64,000 nt of DNA from Mediterraneibacter massiliensis (GCF_001487105.1 NZ_LN913001.1:1629902-1693901), one strand, 5' to 3'; counted from the first letter of the stretch, positions 9,052-18,197 are shown. Notes: generated by a model from the sequence alone, not told the origin. Program-made: numbers and translations.

Positions 9052-9843
9052 ATGGGCGAAGTGATTGTCATTACATCAGGAAAAGGCGGCGTTGGTAAAA
9101 CGACGACAACAGCAAATATAGGCATTGGGCTATCGAGGCTTAACAAAAAGGTGATCGTGATAGATACAGATTTAGGACTGCGTAATCTGGACGTTGTCAT
9201 GGGATTAGAAAATAGGATAGTATATAATCTGGTGGATGTCATAGAAGGGAGCTGCCGCTTGAAACAGGCTTTGATCAAAGATAAACGCTTCCCGGAGCTG
9301 TATCTGCTTCCTTCTGCGCAGACGAAAGATAAAACAAGCGTCTCACCGGAACAAATGAAAAAATTGATCGAAGATCTTCAAAGTGAGTTTGATTATATTC
9401 TTTTGGACTGTCCGGCAGGAATCGAACAAGGATTTCAAAACGCGATCGCCGGAGCTGGACGCGCTATTATCGTAACAACCCCTGAAGTATCAGCTATCCG
9501 GGATGCAGATCGTATTATCGGGCTGCTGGAAGCAAAGGGTATCAAAAATAATTCTCTTTTGATAAACCGTCTGCGAGTAGATATGGTAAAGAAGGGAGAT
9601 ATGATGTCTGTGGAAGATGTCACAGAAATACTTGCTATTGATTTATTAGGAGTAATCCCTGATGATGAAAAGGTCGTGATCGCTACGAATCAGGGCGAGC
9701 CTGTTGTGGGAGAGGACAGCCCTTCCGGACAGGCCTACGAAAAAGTATGCCGCAGACTCTTAGGGGAAGCGCTCCCGATCACAGATTTCTCTCATGCAGA
9801 GGGACTGCTTGCCAGATTTTCTAATCTTTTCAGGAAAAATTAG
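9052..9843 (+). CDS. minD: Septum site-determining ATPase MinD
   Basis: 263 residues. The deviant Walker A GKGGVGKTTTTANIG is at residues 10-24, with the switch DTDLGLRNLDVVMG and the DCPAG Walker B region. The C-terminal end (LARFSNLFRKN) fits the membrane-targeting amphipathic helix. MinD recruits MinC to the membrane and its ATPase is driven by MinE, encoded next. AGGAGG lies just upstream of the ATG. Confidence 0.97.
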   Translation: MGEVIVITSGKGGVGKTTTTANIGIGLSRLNKKVIVIDTDLGLRNLDVVMGLENRIVYNLVDVIEGSCRLKQALIKDKRFPELYLLPSAQTKDKTSVSPEQMKKLIEDLQSEFDYILLDCPAGIEQGFQNAIAGAGRAIIVTTPEVSAIRDADRIIGLLEAKGIKNNSLLINRLRVDMVKKGDMMSVEDVTEILAIDLLGVIPDDEKVVIATNQGEPVVGEDSPSGQAYEKVCRRLLGEALPITDFSHAEGLLARFSNLFRKN

Positions 9844-9853
9844 GAGGTCTTAC

Positions 9854-10066
9854 ATGAATGCGCCATCTGTTTTTGTTGCAAAAGAGAGACTGAAAAATCT
9901 GCTGAATGCAGACAGGATACACTGTACAATGCCCGACGCGTGTGAACGCTTATCGTCGGATCTTTATCACACAATTTCAAAATACATAGAAATAAAACCT
10001 GAAAATTTTGATATAGAGATAACACGTACAGATATACATATAAAATATACAGGAGAAAATCATTGA
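9854..10066 (+). CDS. minE: Cell division topological specificity factor MinE
   Basis: 70 residues from ATG 9854, with TAGGAGG at 9841-9847. A longer in-frame extension into minD has no ribosome site. The protein has the MinE pattern: an N-terminal contact helix (VAKERLKNLL) and a C-terminal topological domain ending IEITRTDIHIKY. Having MinE rather than DivIVA as the Min spatial regulator implies MinCD oscillation or a MinE-like gradient here (inference). The last 4 bases overlap the rodA start. Confidence 0.9.
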   Translation: MNAPSVFVAKERLKNLLNADRIHCTMPDACERLSSDLYHTISKYIEIKPENFDIEITRTDIHIKYTGENH

Positions 10067-11199
10067 AATTAAAGTTTTACCTTCAGAATATCAAACAGCG
10101 GTATCATATAAAAGAATATAAGTTTAGCCTGGTCATCCTTGTGCTTATCCTATCTATTATAGGTATTTTTATGGTGGGAAGCGCAAGACCGGATCTGCAG
10201 ACAAGGCAGATCGTGGGCGTATTTATCGGGATTGGCGCTATGGTAGTTATTTCTTTGATCGATTATAAATGGATCTTGAACTTTTATTGGCTCTTATATG
10301 TCATAAATCTTCTCTTTCTTATCGCGGTACCTATATTCGGAATCTCTGCAAATGGTGCCAAGCGTTGGCTGGATATCGGTATTACACAATTTCAGCCCTC
10401 TGATCTGACAAAAATACTGATGATCCTGTTTTTTGCAAGATTTTTGTCTGACAGAGAAGCTGCTATAAATGACAAAAAAACGATCCTGCAGGGGATTGCT
10501 TTGATTTTTCCTTCCCTGCTTCTGATCTTTAAGCAGCCAAATCTGTCCACTACGATCTGTATAGGAGCGTTGTTTTGTGTCCTGATGTATATGGCAGGGC
10601 TCAGCTACAAATTTATAGGAACTGTCCTTGCGATCGTAATCCCCACAGGGGCTATTCTTTTTGCGGCAGTCATTCAGCCAAATCAGCCGTTTCTAAAAGG
10701 GTATCAGCAGAATCGTATCCTTGCTTGGCTGGAGCCGGAAAAATATGAATCAGAAGAAGCGTATCAACAGCTAAATTCTATCCGGGCGATCGGTTCTGGA
10801 CAACTTTCTGGAAAAGGATATAATAACGATTCCAGCGTGTCCGTAAAAAATGGAAATTTTGTTTCAGAGCCTCAGACAGACTTTATTTTTGCCATCATCG
10901 GAGAAGAATTGGGATTTGTGGGTTGTTGTATAGTCATAATTTTGCTATTATTAATAGTGATAGATTGCATTTTGATAGGATTAAAGGCAAAGGATACGGC
11001 AGGGCGCATCATCTGCGCCGGCGTTGCCGCACTGATAGGGATCCAGAGTTTTATCAATATCAGTGTGGCTACTATGATCTTCCCCAATACAGGGATATCT
11101 CTTCCGTTTGTAAGTTATGGTCTGACTTCTGTCGTTTGTTTTTTCATGGGAATAGGTTTTGTTTTAAATGTTGGCTTACAGCCTAATAAATATCAATAG
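10063..11199 (+). CDS. rodA: SEDS family glycosyltransferase RodA
   Basis: 378 residues beginning with TTG, overlapping minE by 4 bases. About ten transmembrane segments. SEDS signatures are visible: ANGAKRWLDIGITQFQPSD early, then EPQTDFIFAIIGEELGFVG and the C-terminal GISLPFVSYG. RodA polymerises lipid II for side-wall growth, partnered with the PBP2 encoded four genes upstream. The mre/min context argues for RodA rather than FtsW; a second SEDS gene is at 59158-60615. Confidence 0.93.
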   Translation: MKLKFYLQNIKQRYHIKEYKFSLVILVLILSIIGIFMVGSARPDLQTRQIVGVFIGIGAMVVISLIDYKWILNFYWLLYVINLLFLIAVPIFGISANGAKRWLDIGITQFQPSDLTKILMILFFARFLSDREAAINDKKTILQGIALIFPSLLLIFKQPNLSTTICIGALFCVLMYMAGLSYKFIGTVLAIVIPTGAILFAAVIQPNQPFLKGYQQNRILAWLEPEKYESEEAYQQLNSIRAIGSGQLSGKGYNNDSSVSVKNGNFVSEPQTDFIFAIIGEELGFVGCCIVIILLLLIVIDCILIGLKAKDTAGRIICAGVAALIGIQSFINISVATMIFPNTGISLPFVSYGLTSVVCFFMGIGFVLNVGLQPNKYQ

Positions 11200-11209
11200 A
11201 GGAGAGAAG

Positions 11210-11611
11210 ATGCATATGAACATAGGATTAGTAGCACATGATGCGAAGAAGAAACTGATGCAGAATTTTTGTATCGCATACCGTGGGATATTGAGCAAAC
11301 ATTCTTTGTTTGCCACAGAGACAACCGGCGTTCTGGTAGAAAGCGTAACGAATTTAAGCATCCATAAGTATCTTGCAGGACACTTAGGCGGGAAGCAGCA
11401 GCTTGGGGCACAGATCGAACATAATGAGATGGATCTGCTTATCTTTTTCCGTGATCCGCTGACTTCACGTTCCCACGAACCAGATGTCAATGATATCGTA
11501 AAATTATGCGATATGTATAATATTCCGATCGCAACGAATATTGCAACGGCAGAGGCTTTGATTCTAGCATTGGACAGAGGAGATTTAGACTGGCGTGAAA
11601 TGTACAGATAA
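11210..11611 (+). CDS. mgsA: Methylglyoxal synthase
   Basis: 133 residues from ATG 11210 with GAGGAG at 11199-11204. It converts dihydroxyacetone phosphate to methylglyoxal and phosphate in the cytosol, a bypass that relieves sugar-phosphate stress. Family motifs are intact: GLVAHDAKK at the N-terminus, the phosphate loop with GGKQQLGAQI, and FRDPLTSRSHEPDV. The C-terminal NIPIATNIATAEAL is also typical. It is in the same transcription run as rodA and the carboxypeptidase gene, which overlaps its 3' end by 17 bases if the upstream GTG is used. Confidence 0.95.
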   Translation: MHMNIGLVAHDAKKKLMQNFCIAYRGILSKHSLFATETTGVLVESVTNLSIHKYLAGHLGGKQQLGAQIEHNEMDLLIFFRDPLTSRSHEPDVNDIVKLCDMYNIPIATNIATAEALILALDRGDLDWREMYR

Positions 11612-12641
11612 CAGCAGGAATTTAAGAAAAAGACAGGTGATGAGGAGGCGGAGACGCCGGCGTATGCGCCGGATTTTTCTGTATGTGTTTCTTACGGTCA
11701 TCCTGGTAATTTTCGGATGCATCGGTGTATCTGTTTACAAAGACAGCAAAAGGAATTATACCGCAGAATATGAGAAGATCACGTATGATCAGAAACTCTT
11801 TGAAGGAGACCTGTTTGCGCAGAATCTTTGTGTTTCTGAAGAAAATGATGTGGCATTATCTGGCTTCGTAGATAATACCAGTCTTCATGCGGCGGGATTA
11901 TTCGATATATACAACAAAAATGTTCTCTATGGATATCATTTATATGACCGATTATTTCCAGCCAGCACAACAAAAGTCATGGTTGCTTATGTGGCGTTAA
12001 AGTATGGAAATTTAGACGATATGGTCACAGTGAGTGAGCATGCAACGGATCTGGAATGGGATTCCTCTGTCTGTGGCTTACGGACAGGAGATACACTTAC
12101 ACTGTATGATCTTATCTGTGGACTTTTGCTGCAGTCGGGAAATGATGCGGGGATTGCGATCGCCGAACATATATCCGGCAGTGAAGAAGAATTCGTAGCT
12201 TTGATGAATGAAGAAGCAAAAAAGTTAGGTGCCACGCAGACCCATTTTGTCAATCCGCATGGTCTTCAGGACGACGATCATTATACGACTGCCTATGATC
12301 TGTATCTGATGTTTAATGCGGCAGTACAAAACGAACAGTATGTAGAAATCATTGAAAAGACTTCTTATTCTGCTTCTATTACAGGAGCGGACGGTATCGT
12401 TCGAACAGAAGATTGGAAGCCGACAAATTATTATGCGCTGGGTGAAGCCGAAGTTCCGGAAGGTGTAAATATACTCGGAGGAAAAACAGGAACGACTGAC
12501 GAGGCAGGCTCCTGCCTAATTCTCTATAGTCAGGACATAGAAAAACAACCGTATATTTCCATTGTTATGGGAGCGGACGATAAAAGTATCCTCTATGATG
12601 AAATGACCGCTTTGCTTGCAAGAGGTATTGCAGATCGATAA
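11595..12641 (+). CDS. D-alanyl-D-alanine carboxypeptidase (peptidase S11)
   Basis: Up to 348 residues. An extremely arginine-rich N-terminus (a run of seven Arg at about residues 17-23) precedes a membrane anchor at about 26-46. The penicillin-binding motifs follow: PASTTKVMVA (SxxK), SGN, and GGKTGTTDEAG (KTG). Such enzymes trim the terminal D-Ala of stem peptides on the outer face of the membrane. The start may be GTG 11595 or the GTG/ATG at 11637/11640; no strong ribosome site decides. It is the last gene before the strong hairpin at 12661. The C-terminal membrane-binding helix of PBP5 is absent; anchoring is N-terminal. Confidence 0.88.
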   Translation: MKCTDNSRNLRKRQVMRRRRRRRMRRIFLYVFLTVILVIFGCIGVSVYKDSKRNYTAEYEKITYDQKLFEGDLFAQNLCVSEENDVALSGFVDNTSLHAAGLFDIYNKNVLYGYHLYDRLFPASTTKVMVAYVALKYGNLDDMVTVSEHATDLEWDSSVCGLRTGDTLTLYDLICGLLLQSGNDAGIAIAEHISGSEEEFVALMNEEAKKLGATQTHFVNPHGLQDDDHYTTAYDLYLMFNAAVQNEQYVEIIEKTSYSASITGADGIVRTEDWKPTNYYALGEAEVPEGVNILGGKTGTTDEAGSCLILYSQDIEKQPYISIVMGADDKSILYDEMTALLARGIADR

Positions 12642-12660
12642 AGTTTTGGGAAAGTATAAA

Positions 12661-12717
12661 AAGCCTGTATCCGACAGAAAAGCATATTATACATGCTTTT
12701 CTGTCGAATACAGGCTT
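12661..12717. terminator. Strong bidirectional hairpin terminator
   Basis: A 25-base arm (12661-12685) pairs with 12693-12717 with a single mismatch and a 7-base loop. On the plus strand it is followed by TTATTTTTAT. It separates the convergent carboxypeptidase and DUF378 genes and can end both. Confidence 0.9.
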
Positions 12718-12762
12718 TATTTTTATAAACGATGGAGCAAAATAGGTCAAATTCCGCTGCTT

Positions 12763-12969
12763 TTATGATTCTGACATGCTGTGTATCCTGCCATACAGAC
12801 TGATAAGATATAATCCACAAAGCCCTACGACCGTATACACGATCCTGGAAGCCCAGCTTAAATTTCCTAATAGAAACGCCACCAGATCAAAGCGGAAAAC
12901 ACCTACTAAAAGCCAGTTGACTGCTCCGATAATGACAATTGTAAGAGCCGTATTATCAAACCACTTCAT
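12763..12969 (-). CDS. DUF378 small membrane protein
   Basis: 68 residues with two hydrophobic segments. The phrase IIGAVNWLLVGVFRFDLVAF and the following SRIVYTVVGLCGLY are the hallmark of the DUF378 family (YuzA-like), found widely in Firmicutes with no known function. AAGGAGG precedes the ATG by nine bases. It is a single-gene unit between a shared terminator and the divergent HlyD-like gene. Confidence 0.85.
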   Translation of the reverse strand: MKWFDNTALTIVIIGAVNWLLVGVFRFDLVAFLLGNLSWASRIVYTVVGLCGLYLISLYGRIHSMSES

Positions 12970-13017
12970 GTTATTTCCTCCTTTTCATAGCCATACTTTC
13001 ATTATTTCCACAAAAAC

Positions 13018-13046
13018 TGGAAATATACATATAAAAATGGTATACT
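13018..13046 (+). promoter_or_regulatory. Putative promoter of the HlyD-like/yggS/sepF run
   Basis: TGGAAA at 13018-13023 and TATACT at 13041-13046 are 17 bases apart. The -10 is good, the -35 is weak. The leader to the TTG start at 13120 would be about 65 bases. Confidence 0.45.
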
Positions 13047-13119
13047 TGAACATGCAAAGTGCGAAAGAAATGCATGGATAGAGGAATATAAAGCATGTAT
13101 CAAGAAGGAGACAGGGCAT

Positions 13120-14505
13120 TTGAAGTTTAGGAAAGATAATTCCATTAATATAAAAAAATATAAAAACCGCCGTGAATGGAATGTAGGTATTGTTATTTTT
13201 ATGATCATATTCATTTATCTGGTCGTAACAATTTTTACCTACGCTACAAGCAAAAAGGTTTATGCCTATGAGGTACGCAAAGGAAGTATCGTAAAAGACA
13301 ATTCCTATATCGGACTGGCAATACGGCAGGAGAGTGTCATTAAAACAGAAACCGGCGGGTATATTAATTATTATCAGAATGAAAACAGTAAAGTAAAGGC
13401 AGGCGCATCTGTCTATACTGTTTCTGATCAGAAGCTTAAGTTCCCAGCAAAAGATACATCGGAAGAAACGGCTGCTTTAAGCGAAGATCTCCAGAATAAT
13501 CTGATCTTGCAGATGCAGCAGTTTAATGAAAATTATGATCCGCAGAAGTATTCTTCTGTGTATTCTTTGAAAAATGAGATTACCGCTTTAATGCAGACTT
13601 CAGGCAGTAAGACAAAGACAAGTCAGCTCTCGGCAGTGATCGAAGCAAGCGGACTCGAAGTGACTTCCTTTCAGACATCTCAGGACGGAATACTTGTGCT
13701 GACAATAGATGGATATGAAGGGCTTACGAAAGACTCTTTTACAGAAAAAGATTTTGACCGCAGCAGCTATGAGAGTATACAACTGAACGACCAGATGAAA
13801 ATAGAAGCTGGAGACCCTGTATACAAATTGGTTACAAGTGAAAAGTGGTCCGTATTGGTACAGTTGGATGAAACTACTGCCAAGTCTCTGCAGGATGTAA
13901 CAAGCATGAAGACCCGTATTGATAAAGACAGTGAGACAATGTGGGCGGATTTTTCTATTATCGAGAAGGATGGTGCATACTATGGATGTCTGGATTTTGA
14001 CAATTCCATGATACGTTATGCGCAAGAACGTTATCTGAATATGGAACTGATCTTTGAGGATGAGACAGGATTAAAGATTCCGCGTACAGCGGTTGTAGAA
14101 AAAGAATTTTTTACAATTCCCAAGGAATATATCACGACCGGAGGGAACAGTTCTTCTCCAGGCGTATTGGTACAGACCGAGGGGAATTCTGCCCAATTTA
14201 CGCCGATTGAGATTTATGACATTTCTGAATCGGGAGAAGTATATGTAAGTACCGCTGATTTTACAAAAGGAACTACTTTTATCAAACCAGAATCTGCTGA
14301 AACTTACACACTAAGAGAAACAAAACCTTTAAAAGGAGTATATAATATCAACCAAGGATATGCTGTATTTAAAGAAGTGGATATTCTGTGTGAGAGTGAT
14401 GAATATTATATTGTCCGGGAAGGTGATACTTATGGCTTGAATAATTACGATCATATTGTACAAAATGGAGACAGTATGAAAGAAGATGAAATAGTATTTC
14501 AATAA
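13120..14505 (+). CDS. HlyD-like membrane-anchored protein of the ylm/sepF cluster
   Basis: 461 residues starting at TTG 13120 (AAGGAG at 13105-13110). A basic cytoplasmic end is followed by one membrane helix (about residues 22-42) and a large extracellular part. Right after the helix come two short lipoyl/barrel-sandwich-like strands (KTETGGYINYYQNENSKVKA), which is why such proteins are labelled HlyD-family adaptor. There is no ABC transporter or outer-membrane partner next to it. Instead it heads the cell-division-linked genes yggS and sepF 18 bases downstream. I infer an envelope or division role; the function is not known. Confidence 0.7.
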   Translation: MKFRKDNSINIKKYKNRREWNVGIVIFMIIFIYLVVTIFTYATSKKVYAYEVRKGSIVKDNSYIGLAIRQESVIKTETGGYINYYQNENSKVKAGASVYTVSDQKLKFPAKDTSEETAALSEDLQNNLILQMQQFNENYDPQKYSSVYSLKNEITALMQTSGSKTKTSQLSAVIEASGLEVTSFQTSQDGILVLTIDGYEGLTKDSFTEKDFDRSSYESIQLNDQMKIEAGDPVYKLVTSEKWSVLVQLDETTAKSLQDVTSMKTRIDKDSETMWADFSIIEKDGAYYGCLDFDNSMIRYAQERYLNMELIFEDETGLKIPRTAVVEKEFFTIPKEYITTGGNSSSPGVLVQTEGNSAQFTPIEIYDISESGEVYVSTADFTKGTTFIKPESAETYTLRETKPLKGVYNINQGYAVFKEVDILCESDEYYIVREGDTYGLNNYDHIVQNGDSMKEDEIVFQ

Positions 14506-14523
14506 GAAAGGCAGGAAAAAATT

Positions 14524-15219
14524 ATGTTAGAAACAAATCTCGCACAAGTTGAGGCAAATATCCAGGCTGCATGCAGGCGGGCAGGACGCAAACGAGAAGA
14601 TGTTACATTGATCGCTGTGAGCAAGACGAAACCTGTGCAGATGCTTAAGGAAGTCTATAATCTGGGAGTACGTGTTTTCGGAGAAAATAAAGTGCAGGAA
14701 CTGACGGATAAATATGTGCAGCTTCCTTCAGATATCCGCTGGCATATGATCGGACATTTACAGACGAATAAAGTGAAGTATATCATAGATAAAGTAGAAT
14801 TGATACATTCTGTTGATTCTCTGCGTCTTGCAGAGACAATAGAAAAAGAAGCAGAAAAGAAAAACTGTACGGCGAATATATTAGTAGAGGTAAATGTGGC
14901 AGAGGAAGAAAGTAAATTCGGCTTAAAGATGAGTGAAGTAATTCCATTCATGGATGAAATTTCTAAATATTCTCATATAAATGTACGAGGTCTGATGACG
15001 ATTGCTCCATTTGTAGAAAATCCAGAAAAAAATCGTCCTATTTTCGCGGCTTTGAGGAAATTATCTGTTGACATTAGACATAAAAACGTTGATAATAGTA
15101 ATGTGAGTATACTTTCAATGGGGATGACCAATGATTATGAAGTTGCGATTGAAGAGGGCGCTACGATGGTCCGTGTCGGAACAGGAATCTTTGGTGCCAG
15201 GGATTATGACATAAAATGA
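14524..15219 (+). CDS. yggS: YggS/PLPBP family pyridoxal-phosphate homeostasis protein
   Basis: 231 residues, a single-domain PLP-binding TIM barrel of the alanine-racemase N-terminal type. The PLP lysine lies in LIAVSKTKPVQ at about residue 36. RVFGENKVQEL, WHMIGHLQTNKVKYI and the C-terminal SMGMTNDYEVAIEEGATMVRVG are strongly conserved. It has no known enzymatic reaction and buffers PLP and amino acid pools. The gene upstream of sepF is this family in most Firmicutes (ylmE). Confidence 0.95.
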   Translation: MLETNLAQVEANIQAACRRAGRKREDVTLIAVSKTKPVQMLKEVYNLGVRVFGENKVQELTDKYVQLPSDIRWHMIGHLQTNKVKYIIDKVELIHSVDSLRLAETIEKEAEKKNCTANILVEVNVAEEESKFGLKMSEVIPFMDEISKYSHINVRGLMTIAPFVENPEKNRPIFAALRKLSVDIRHKNVDNSNVSILSMGMTNDYEVAIEEGATMVRVGTGIFGARDYDIK

Positions 15220-15289
15220 CAAAATACTGGGATGAAAGTATAAAACAAAAAAGTATGTCAATAAACCGACATGAGATAGGAGTGTAAAT

Positions 15290-15835
15290 ATGGGTGTGTT
15301 TGATAAATTTCTGGACATCATGAAATTAAACGAAGACGACTATGATGACGATGATTTTTATGATGATGATGAATTCTATGAAGATGATTACGAAGAAAAG
15401 CAGCCTCGTCGTTCTCTGTTCGGAAAGAAAAACAGCAAAGATCAATATGATGATTTTGATATGGAAGAAGAAAAATTCCAGCCGGCATCAGGAAACAAGG
15501 TGACTCCGATGCGTCAGCCGGCATCAAGAAAAAACAACAGCGGTAATATGGAAGTATGTGTTGTAAAGCCAACTTCTGTAGATGATTCCCGTGAGATCAC
15601 AGAGACTCTTCTTTCTGGACGTACAGTGATTTTGAATCTGGAAGGTATGGATCTGGAGATTGCACAGAGGATTATCGACTTCATTTCCGGTGCTACTTTT
15701 GCGATCAACGGAAATCTTCAAAAAATTTCTAATTACATATTTCTTGTCACACCGACGAATGTAGATATTTCAGGAGATCTTCAGGATTTGCTTGGAGGTT
15801 CCATGGAAACACCGAGTGTCAGAGGAAGATATTAA
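15290..15835 (+). CDS. sepF: Cell division protein SepF
   Basis: 181 residues. The N-terminal membrane-binding helix (MGVFDKFLDIMKLN) is followed by a very acidic Asp/Glu/Tyr-rich linker (about residues 17-40). The C-terminal SepF domain is from about residue 85 (VCVVKPTSVDDSREIT, then LLSGRTVILNLEGMD). SepF tethers FtsZ to the membrane and shapes the septum. AGGAG precedes the ATG. Neighbours yggS and ylmH are the standard order. Confidence 0.95.
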   Translation: MGVFDKFLDIMKLNEDDYDDDDFYDDDEFYEDDYEEKQPRRSLFGKKNSKDQYDDFDMEEEKFQPASGNKVTPMRQPASRKNNSGNMEVCVVKPTSVDDSREITETLLSGRTVILNLEGMDLEIAQRIIDFISGATFAINGNLQKISNYIFLVTPTNVDISGDLQDLLGGSMETPSVRGRY

Positions 15836-15862
15836 AACAGATTAGGCGTAAATGAAGAAAAG

Positions 15863-16660
15863 ATGCAAAACGACAATCAGCATAAGGAAGAACAGCTTTT
15901 AAAGAAAAGGCTTATTGAACTTTCCAGACTCGCTTATCAGAGAGAGTTTATAACGTATTCAAATTTTTTAAATCTAAATGAAATACATATACTGCATAGC
16001 CTGTCCAAGGAGGAATTATATACAAAGTATATTGTCTTTGGCGGCTATGATGCAGCAGAGCGTCAGATGGCGGCATTTCTCCCTGATGCTCTTTATTTGC
16101 GTTGGAAGGATCCAGAAGTACGCAATCAACTCCCGTTTCCTTTTTATGTTCTTTCAGTAACCCCGCTTCATCAGAAATATGCTGAAGTTTTGACGCACAG
16201 AGATTATCTGGGGGCAATCTTGAATCTTGGCATCGAACGTTCTAAGATTGGCGATATCCTTATTGAGGATGGGAGCGCAGTCCTCTTTATACACGAAAGC
16301 ATGAAAACATTTTTGGAAGAAGAATTAACAAGAGTCAAACATACTGCCGTTCATGTGCAGGAAAAAGCAGAACAAGAATTTTCTTATGTACCTAAGTATG
16401 ATGAAATCAAGGGAACGGTAGCTTCTGTACGGTTGGACAGCCTGTTATCTCTTGCGTTTTCCTCCTCTCGTACACGTCTGCGTACACTGATCGAGGATGC
16501 GAAAGTGTTTGTAAACGGAAGACTCGTCACAAGCAACGGATATCAGCTCAATGAAGGAGATATTGTTTCAGTCAGAGGGATGGGAAAATTTTTATACGCA
16601 GGAGAACTTTCTAAAACTAGGAAAAATAGGATTTATGTAGTAATCCATAAATATATATAA
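15863..16660 (+). CDS. ylmH: YlmH family S4-domain RNA-binding protein
   Basis: 265 residues. The N-terminal part has the YlmH domain (FGGYDAAERQMAAFLPD, then LTHRDYLGAILNLGIERSKI). The C-terminal S4 RNA-binding domain is at about residues 190-255 (RLDSLLSLAFSSSRTRLRTL, then GDIVSVRGMGKF). The family binds RNA and in B. subtilis YlmH has been linked to rescue of stalled ribosomes. Its position between sepF and lspA is typical. Confidence 0.9.
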   Translation: MQNDNQHKEEQLLKKRLIELSRLAYQREFITYSNFLNLNEIHILHSLSKEELYTKYIVFGGYDAAERQMAAFLPDALYLRWKDPEVRNQLPFPFYVLSVTPLHQKYAEVLTHRDYLGAILNLGIERSKIGDILIEDGSAVLFIHESMKTFLEEELTRVKHTAVHVQEKAEQEFSYVPKYDEIKGTVASVRLDSLLSLAFSSSRTRLRTLIEDAKVFVNGRLVTSNGYQLNEGDIVSVRGMGKFLYAGELSKTRKNRIYVVIHKYI

Positions 16661-16677
16661 CCAAATATAGGAGATCC

Positions 16678-17232
16678 ATGGAGGCAAATATGGAAAAAGA
16701 AAAAACTACAGACTTGAAAAGTATCATACTGGCATGTGTCGGGTTCACGGCTTTGCTCTTTTTGGATCAGTATACAAAACAGCTTGCCGTTACACATCTA
16801 AAAAATAAGGAACCATTTACTTTGATCGATGGTGTATTCCAACTGCATTATCTGGAAAACAGAGGCGCTGCGTTCGGGATCTTTCAGGATAAACAGCTGC
16901 TTTTCGTCGCAGGCGCAGTATGCATTGTGCTCGTGGTCTCTTTTATGTATGTACGTCTTCCTCACAGGCAAAGATATATTCCTTTGCGTATCTGTTTTGT
17001 CTTTCTCTGTGCAGGAGCTGTTGGAAATATGATAGATAGAATCTGTTTAAATTATGTGATTGATTTTTTGTATTTTGAATGGATCGATTTTCCTATTTTT
17101 AATGTAGCTGACTGCTACGTAGTAGCAGCCGGTCTCCTTTTTGTTATACTGATCCTGTTTTTCTACAAAGATGAAGAACTGCATGATCTAAGCCTTTGTA
17201 TACGGAGAAAAAAGTGTGATAGGACTAAATAA
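16678..17232 (+). CDS. lspA: Prolipoprotein signal peptidase (signal peptidase II)
   Basis: 184 residues with four membrane helices. It is an aspartyl protease that cleaves lipoprotein signal peptides. The catalytic Asp residues are in GNMIDRICLNYVIDF and FNVADCYV, and the conserved YLENRGAAFGIFQ is present. TAGGAG lies at 16667-16672, upstream of ATG 16678. The C-terminal tail (KDEELHDLSLCIRRKKCDRTK) is longer than in many LspA proteins. It is followed three bases later by rluD, as in many Firmicutes. Confidence 0.95.
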   Translation: MEANMEKEKTTDLKSIILACVGFTALLFLDQYTKQLAVTHLKNKEPFTLIDGVFQLHYLENRGAAFGIFQDKQLLFVAGAVCIVLVVSFMYVRLPHRQRYIPLRICFVFLCAGAVGNMIDRICLNYVIDFLYFEWIDFPIFNVADCYVVAAGLLFVILILFFYKDEELHDLSLCIRRKKCDRTK

Positions 17233-17235
17233 AGT

Positions 17236-18150
17236 ATGAAAGATCTTTTTTTAAAATCAGATACAGACGAAAAAATACGGATCGATAAATTTCTTTCTGA
17301 ACAAATTCCAGATATTTCTCGTTCTTATTTACAGAAATTATTAAAGAACGGAAATATCACAGTAAACAAAAAATGTGTAAAGTCAAATTATAAATTGAGT
17401 TTTCAGGATGAGATAGAAGTACATTTTCCTGAAATAGAAAGTCCGGAGATTTTGCCGGAAAATATCCCACTGGACATCTTATATGAGGATGAAGATATTC
17501 TTGTTATCAATAAACCTAAACAGATGGTCGTACATCCTGCTCCGGGACATTACAGCCATACTCTGGTCAATGCTGTTTTGTACCACTGCAAAGAGCATTT
17601 GTCCGGCATTAACGGAGTAGCCCGTCCGGGTATTGTACATCGCATTGATATGGATACAACTGGCTCGCTTTTGATCTGCAAGAATGACAGGGCACATCAA
17701 ATACTGGCGGAGCAATTGAAGGAACACACGATCACAAGAAAATATGTTGCTGTCGTACACGGAAATATAAGAGAAGACACCGGCACAGTCCGAGCGCCGA
17801 TCGGCAGGCATCCGACAGACAGAAAAAAAATGAGTACTCACGCCTCAAATGGTCGGGAAGCTGTCACACACTATCGTGTATTAGAACGTTTCGGACAATT
17901 TACTTATATTGAATGTGAACTGGAAACAGGGCGTACACATCAGATACGTGTCCATATGTCCAGTATAGGACATCCTATTTTAGGAGACGCAGTCTATGGT
18001 CCTGCAAAATGTCCTTTTCATTTACAAGGACAGACACTCCATGCAAGACTGCTTGGTATTATACATCCTTCCACTGGTGAATACATGGAATTTGACGCGC
18101 CACTTCCGGAATATTTTACAGTAGTATTAGAACGTCTGCGCAGCAGATGA
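17236..18150 (+). CDS. rluD: RluD-type 23S rRNA pseudouridine synthase
   Basis: 304 residues. An S4 domain at about 14-75 (IRIDKFLSEQIPDISRSYLQ) precedes the RluA-family catalytic domain. The active site Asp is in VHRIDMDTTGSLL; GRTHQIRVHMSSIGHPILGD is the second family motif. By homology it makes pseudouridines in helix 69 of 23S rRNA. The gene directly follows lspA and ends the cluster. A second RluA paralogue is at 39380-40402. Confidence 0.92.
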   Translation: MKDLFLKSDTDEKIRIDKFLSEQIPDISRSYLQKLLKNGNITVNKKCVKSNYKLSFQDEIEVHFPEIESPEILPENIPLDILYEDEDILVINKPKQMVVHPAPGHYSHTLVNAVLYHCKEHLSGINGVARPGIVHRIDMDTTGSLLICKNDRAHQILAEQLKEHTITRKYVAVVHGNIREDTGTVRAPIGRHPTDRKKMSTHASNGREAVTHYRVLERFGQFTYIECELETGRTHQIRVHMSSIGHPILGDAVYGPAKCPFHLQGQTLHARLLGIIHPSTGEYMEFDAPLPEYFTVVLERLRSR

Positions 18151-18168
18151 AAACAATATAAGTTTTCG

Positions 18169-18197
18169 TTGTCATACAGGATATTTTTCGTTATAAT
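18169..18197 (+). promoter_or_regulatory. Sigma-A promoter of the cytidylate-kinase-like gene
   Basis: TTGTCA at 18169-18174 and a perfect TATAAT at 18192-18197 with a 17-base spacer. It lies right after the rluD stop codon and gives a leader of about 65 bases. Confidence 0.8.

Noticed and set aside
15340..15400. Low-complexity GATGAT-rich stretch
   Set aside because: It is the acidic linker of SepF in a complete reading frame.
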